Shown: one piece after another, positions 60,961 through 64,000 of the stretch
Layout of the letters: each line of letters opens with the position of its first letter
Position numbering within the stretch: position 1 is the stretch's first letter
NCBI RefSeq assembly: GCF_035582795.1
Contig: NC_134366.1
Location: forward strand, 150,459,519-150,523,518
DNA from: Mycteria americana
Taxonomy: Eukaryota; Chordata; Aves; Ciconiiformes; Ciconiidae
Direction of reading: 5' to 3'
DNA length: 64,000 nucleotides
The notes under the pieces: model-generated
Told to the model about the DNA's origin: nothing
The model's database searches: none
What the model saw: only the letters and a program-made list of their open reading frames with translations
Program-made: the position numbers and the translations under genes

Positions 60961-62374
60961 CTGTGGAAAAAAAAAAAAAAAAAAGGCAGCAACTTATTGA
61001 ATTATAGCAAGCTAGTTTCCTGCAAAAGCTGTACCTCAACAAAGAAGATAACGTGATAAAAACTTCAGCCATGAAATTCAGTACAGGAACAGAAACATTG
61101 CTGTCAAGAAGCAGAAAATGTAGTTACGTAACATTTATCTGCAAACGGTTACAGCTGCTGTTGATGTTAACCACTCTGAACAGTTCATGGAAGTGCTAAA
61201 TAAAGAGCTATTCTCACTAGCAGCTGCCCAAAAAAAGGAGAACTTCCTGATGTAGTGGGCTGAGTTCTGGTATAAGAGGTATTAAGGGGTTACTCTGGAT
61301 TTACACCATCATCGCCCATAATACAGTTATAGCTCGGTCTAGTTAATTGTCCTGACAAAAATGCAGAGCTGGCCTGGATAAGTAATTAGACCTGTAAGGA
61401 CAAAGGGGGTTGTGTGTGGAAGGAGCTAATGCATTCAGTTATAATGAGCTACTGTTGCAGTGGTGCTATCTTTTGTGGAGAACAGCTCTGTCTGAGAACA
61501 ATGGTTTATTCTAACTGAAACAGGAACTTGTGCCTTGCAATATTTCAAAATGATTTGGAACATTCATTTTAAAGGGTGTGTTTTCTTGAAGCAATAACAA
61601 ATACAGTAAAATATTTTCAGAGGATTTTTCAGCCGGTGATTCTAAATTGTTTCACAATTGTAAATCACTAGAGCCTGCACTAAGTAGGAAGATTAATTTT
61701 GTCACCTCCATTTCATGTATGAGATAACAGAAGGACCTGGAGCACATTCGGATTTGAAATCATGACATTGCCCCCTGTAGGACCCATGCCTCCATAGGGC
61801 ATGCACTCAGACAGCAGCACTAACAAGTGCTCCTGGAGAAGTAGTCCAAATTTAGCCAAAATAAGATGGAGCAGAGTAGACCCAATGTCTTTTGATCAAA
61901 TATTTAGGTGAAAGGACTGTGCTTTCCAACTTTTCCTGCTTTGACTTTCTGGAAGGAGCTGCCACTGACCATTGGCAGCCAGTGCCAGTATACGATAATG
62001 ATTAGTTAGTAAGTACAGGACTTGCCTGCCATTGCCTAAGATGGCAGATTTCCTGCTGCAAAGCTCCCGGAGAGATGTCTTTTGCTAGTTTGTGTGAGAT
62101 ACACAATCCATGTGCGCAGAGGAAAAGACAGCCCACACCACATAAAAAGCAAAACGCAAACCCCTCAGCCCTCCAGTGAACGTTTGGCAGCTGAGTCTTT
62201 GCAATGCCTGTTCCAGCCCAACTTACCGAAACTGGTTATTGGTGCGGAGAGCTCCCGATTTAGTAGATCACAGCAATTTTTGGAAGCTGTTAATTATAGA
62301 GTGCACTAATTGACTGTCTCTGAAATGACTTGTGAGATTAACTTACAGTGTTTTACTTATTTTTGCTTATGCAG

Positions 62375-62473
62375 CCCGCCAATTTCCCCTACAAGGAAGA
62401 GATTATGTCTGTGAACCCTACATGTCTGGTTGTGATTATCCTCCTTTTCATAAGTATCATTTTGGCTTTTAAG
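62375..62473 (+). CDS. LAPTM4B: LAPTM4B coding exon 5
   Basis: This exon encodes 33 residues (136-168) from PANFPYKEEIMSVNPTC through IISIILAFK-type residues, comprising the end of the second luminal loop and transmembrane helix 4. It is phase 0 at both ends, with acceptor TTATGCAG and donor AAG|GTAAGT. The NFPY-K/R-x-x-x-MSVNPTCL motif is typical of LAPTM4B. About 58 residues of the mammalian protein, including the proline- and tyrosine-rich PPxY-containing cytoplasmic tail that recruits NEDD4-type ligases, are still missing and must lie to the right of the window. Confidence 0.96.
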
Positions 62474-64000
62474 GTAAGTGCATTACTGTGTATAAAGTTT
62501 ACTTCTGGTCATGGGTGGAATGTCCCTTGCTGGGAGGCCTGGCTTTCAAATAGATCTAGGGAAATACAGACCAGGCGGCCTAACAGCTGTACAAAGCAAA
62601 GTGATAGACATTATGGAAAAAAAGCAGAAAATCTCATAGACAAACACATGAACATATAGGTCACAATGGGGAAGCACAATGCTTGTAGGGGGAGCTCATG
62701 ACACAAATTCTTGGAAGGAGGGCGTCATCCAGTGGACAAGGAAGAGCCTGTTGATACAGACTTCTTGGTTTTTCAAAAGGTGTTTGGCAGAGTCTCTCGT
62801 CAAAGGCTTTAAAAAACACCCTAAGATGTGTAGGAACAAGAGAAAAGGTCATCTTACAGACTGTAGCTAGGAAATAAAGAATAAGGATAAATTACCAGTC
62901 TTTACAACAGTGAGACCCATGCTGTTCCATACATTCATAAAAGATCTGGGAAGGAAATCTAACAACATTTTTTTGCAGTGTCATTCAAAATAGGGAAAAC
63001 AATCAGCTAAGAAAACTTTGCAGAAGGATCTCATGGCACTGAGTGACTGAGCAATGAAATGGCTGAGAAAATCAGTGGTGATAAATTCTAAGTGGTGGGC
63101 ACTGAGGAAGCACAATCTTGTTTCACAGACACTGCAGTGGACTCTGAACTAAGCATGACCACCTGAAAAAGGGATCTTGTAGCTGTAACAGATAGACCTG
63201 TGAAAATACTAGCTTACTGCTCAGTTCTGGTCGAACAAGCAAATCAAATGCTAAGAATATTAAGAAAGGAATAGAAAAACCAGAAATCTAAAGATTTCTT
63301 TGCCAGTTTTGATGCCTACTGCCTCTGGAAGCATGCATTCACTTCTGGTGCCCTATCTCAAAAAGGATGTTGTAGAGCAGGTAAATAGATCCAAACAATC
63401 CCTCCTGGGAGGGACAATGTAGAGGACTGTCACACCAGGCAGCAAAAGGGCACAGGGAGTGGTGATTTATTTGCTGTTATGCAAACGTCACGGCTGAGAG
63501 GCCTGGAGGTGCCAGGTACCAGATGAAGGGGATGCGTAGCATTGCCCAGTGCAGCCAGAAAGGGCTCATGTAAACCCCCTGCACCCAGGTTCATGGTCCA
63601 GCGAGGCCAGCCCCCACCTGCTGTGCACGGCATCCAAAAGGAGCTCAGAATAAAATCAGACAAATCAATATATAAAAAACAACCAGCTATGGCTCAACTG
63701 GTCCCCTGAGGCTTGGACCTCTTGGAAAGTATGCTGGTATGTTTGCCCTCTTCTTGCACCCTTCTGCAAGTTTCTCACAGTGCAGTGCTGCCATTCTTGT
63801 ATTTCTGATACTGGGTTTTATTTCAGAATAGTTCTTGCTCTTTCTCTGCAGAGCAATTACACGTTAGATTAGAGAAGTCCCAAAGAGCCACAGTGACACC
63901 AGGGATGTTGCTTCCGGACAACACATTTGACAACATGAACAGGGAAATTTCTTGTGACAAAAGAGGTAGATTAGATTATTGAAGCTATTTCAAAATTGAA
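62474..64000 (+). other. LAPTM4B: LAPTM4B intron 5 (5' part)
   Basis: The intron begins GTAAGT and runs off the window. No sequence encoding the LAPTM4B tail is present before 64000. It contains an old LINE remnant at about 62.74-63.40 kb. Confidence 0.85.
62740..63400 (+). mobile_element. Ancient CR1/L3-like LINE remnant with internal deletion
   Basis: At 62759-62809 the + strand reads DFLVFQKVFGRVSRQRL, matching the reverse-transcriptase D-F-S-K-A-F-D-x-V-S-H block. Near 63238-63290 it reads ANQMLRI and, after a one-base frame break, KKGIEKPEI, matching the A-N-R-M-L-R-I-I-R-K-G-I-E segment of the C-terminal region. Only about 430 bases separate motifs that are normally further apart, so part of the middle is deleted. 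It carries many stops and is dead. The limits are approximate. Confidence 0.6.

Larger units (their letters stand above)
53373..62374 (+). other. LAPTM4B: LAPTM4B intron 4
   Basis: A 9.0-kb phase-0 intron (GTAAAT...TTATGCAG). It holds an old decayed LINE (about 54.93-56.42 kb), a younger CR1 3' end (57742-58509) and a possible minus-strand exon or A-tailed fragment near 60.9 kb. The remaining sequence is unassigned. Confidence 0.85.

Overview
This window is nuclear DNA from a bird. Two spliced, vertebrate-type protein genes are present, and both are recognised from exon translations with good splice sites. A relatively intact CR1 LINE fragment ends in the avian-style octamer repeat ATTCTGTG, and avian-type LTR copies are present. 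The gene order MTDH then LAPTM4B, both on the + strand, matches human 8q22 synteny. The base composition is AT-rich intron and intergenic DNA with one strong CpG island at about 28.2-28.9 kb. No bacterial, organellar or CRISPR-type feature is seen.

Layout. Positions 1 to about 10.1 kb hold the 3' end of MTDH (metadherin/AEG-1/LYRIC): three last coding exons (2475-2594, 6554-6710, 8334-8404) and a 3' UTR with at least seven AATAAA signals between 8652 and 10075. From about 10.1 to 28.2 kb is intergenic DNA with simple repeats, an unidentified 87-codon minus-strand open frame in a small CpG-rich patch (14541-14801), and three LTR-like retroviral remnants. The clearest of these is a solo LTR at 24774-25953, minus strand, flanked by a perfect 5-bp duplication GTTGG. 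From 28.2 kb to the right edge is LAPTM4B, the lysosomal four-transmembrane protein: CpG-island promoter, coding exon 1 (28685-28780), a 16.6-kb intron, exon 2 (45337-45448), exon 3 (52592-52665), exon 4 (53250-53372) and exon 5 (62375-62473). The last coding part, with the cytoplasmic tail, lies beyond the window.

The LAPTM4B introns carry a younger CR1 3' end with an unbroken 220-codon frame (57742-58509). They also carry three much older, frame-broken CR1/L3-like LINE remnants at about 43.2-44.1 kb (minus), 54.9-56.4 kb (plus) and 62.7-63.4 kb (plus), recognised from reverse-transcriptase motifs.

The two genes are not functionally linked as far as the sequence shows; their adjacency is conserved synteny. 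I found no new biological system. The most useful second looks are an upstream in-frame open region of LAPTM4B with no AUG, a G-quadruplex-prone tract in its promoter, the solo LTR, the unidentified minus-strand frame at 14.5 kb, and a possible minus-strand exon at 60.9 kb. All homology calls come from reading translations by eye against remembered protein families; no database search was run.
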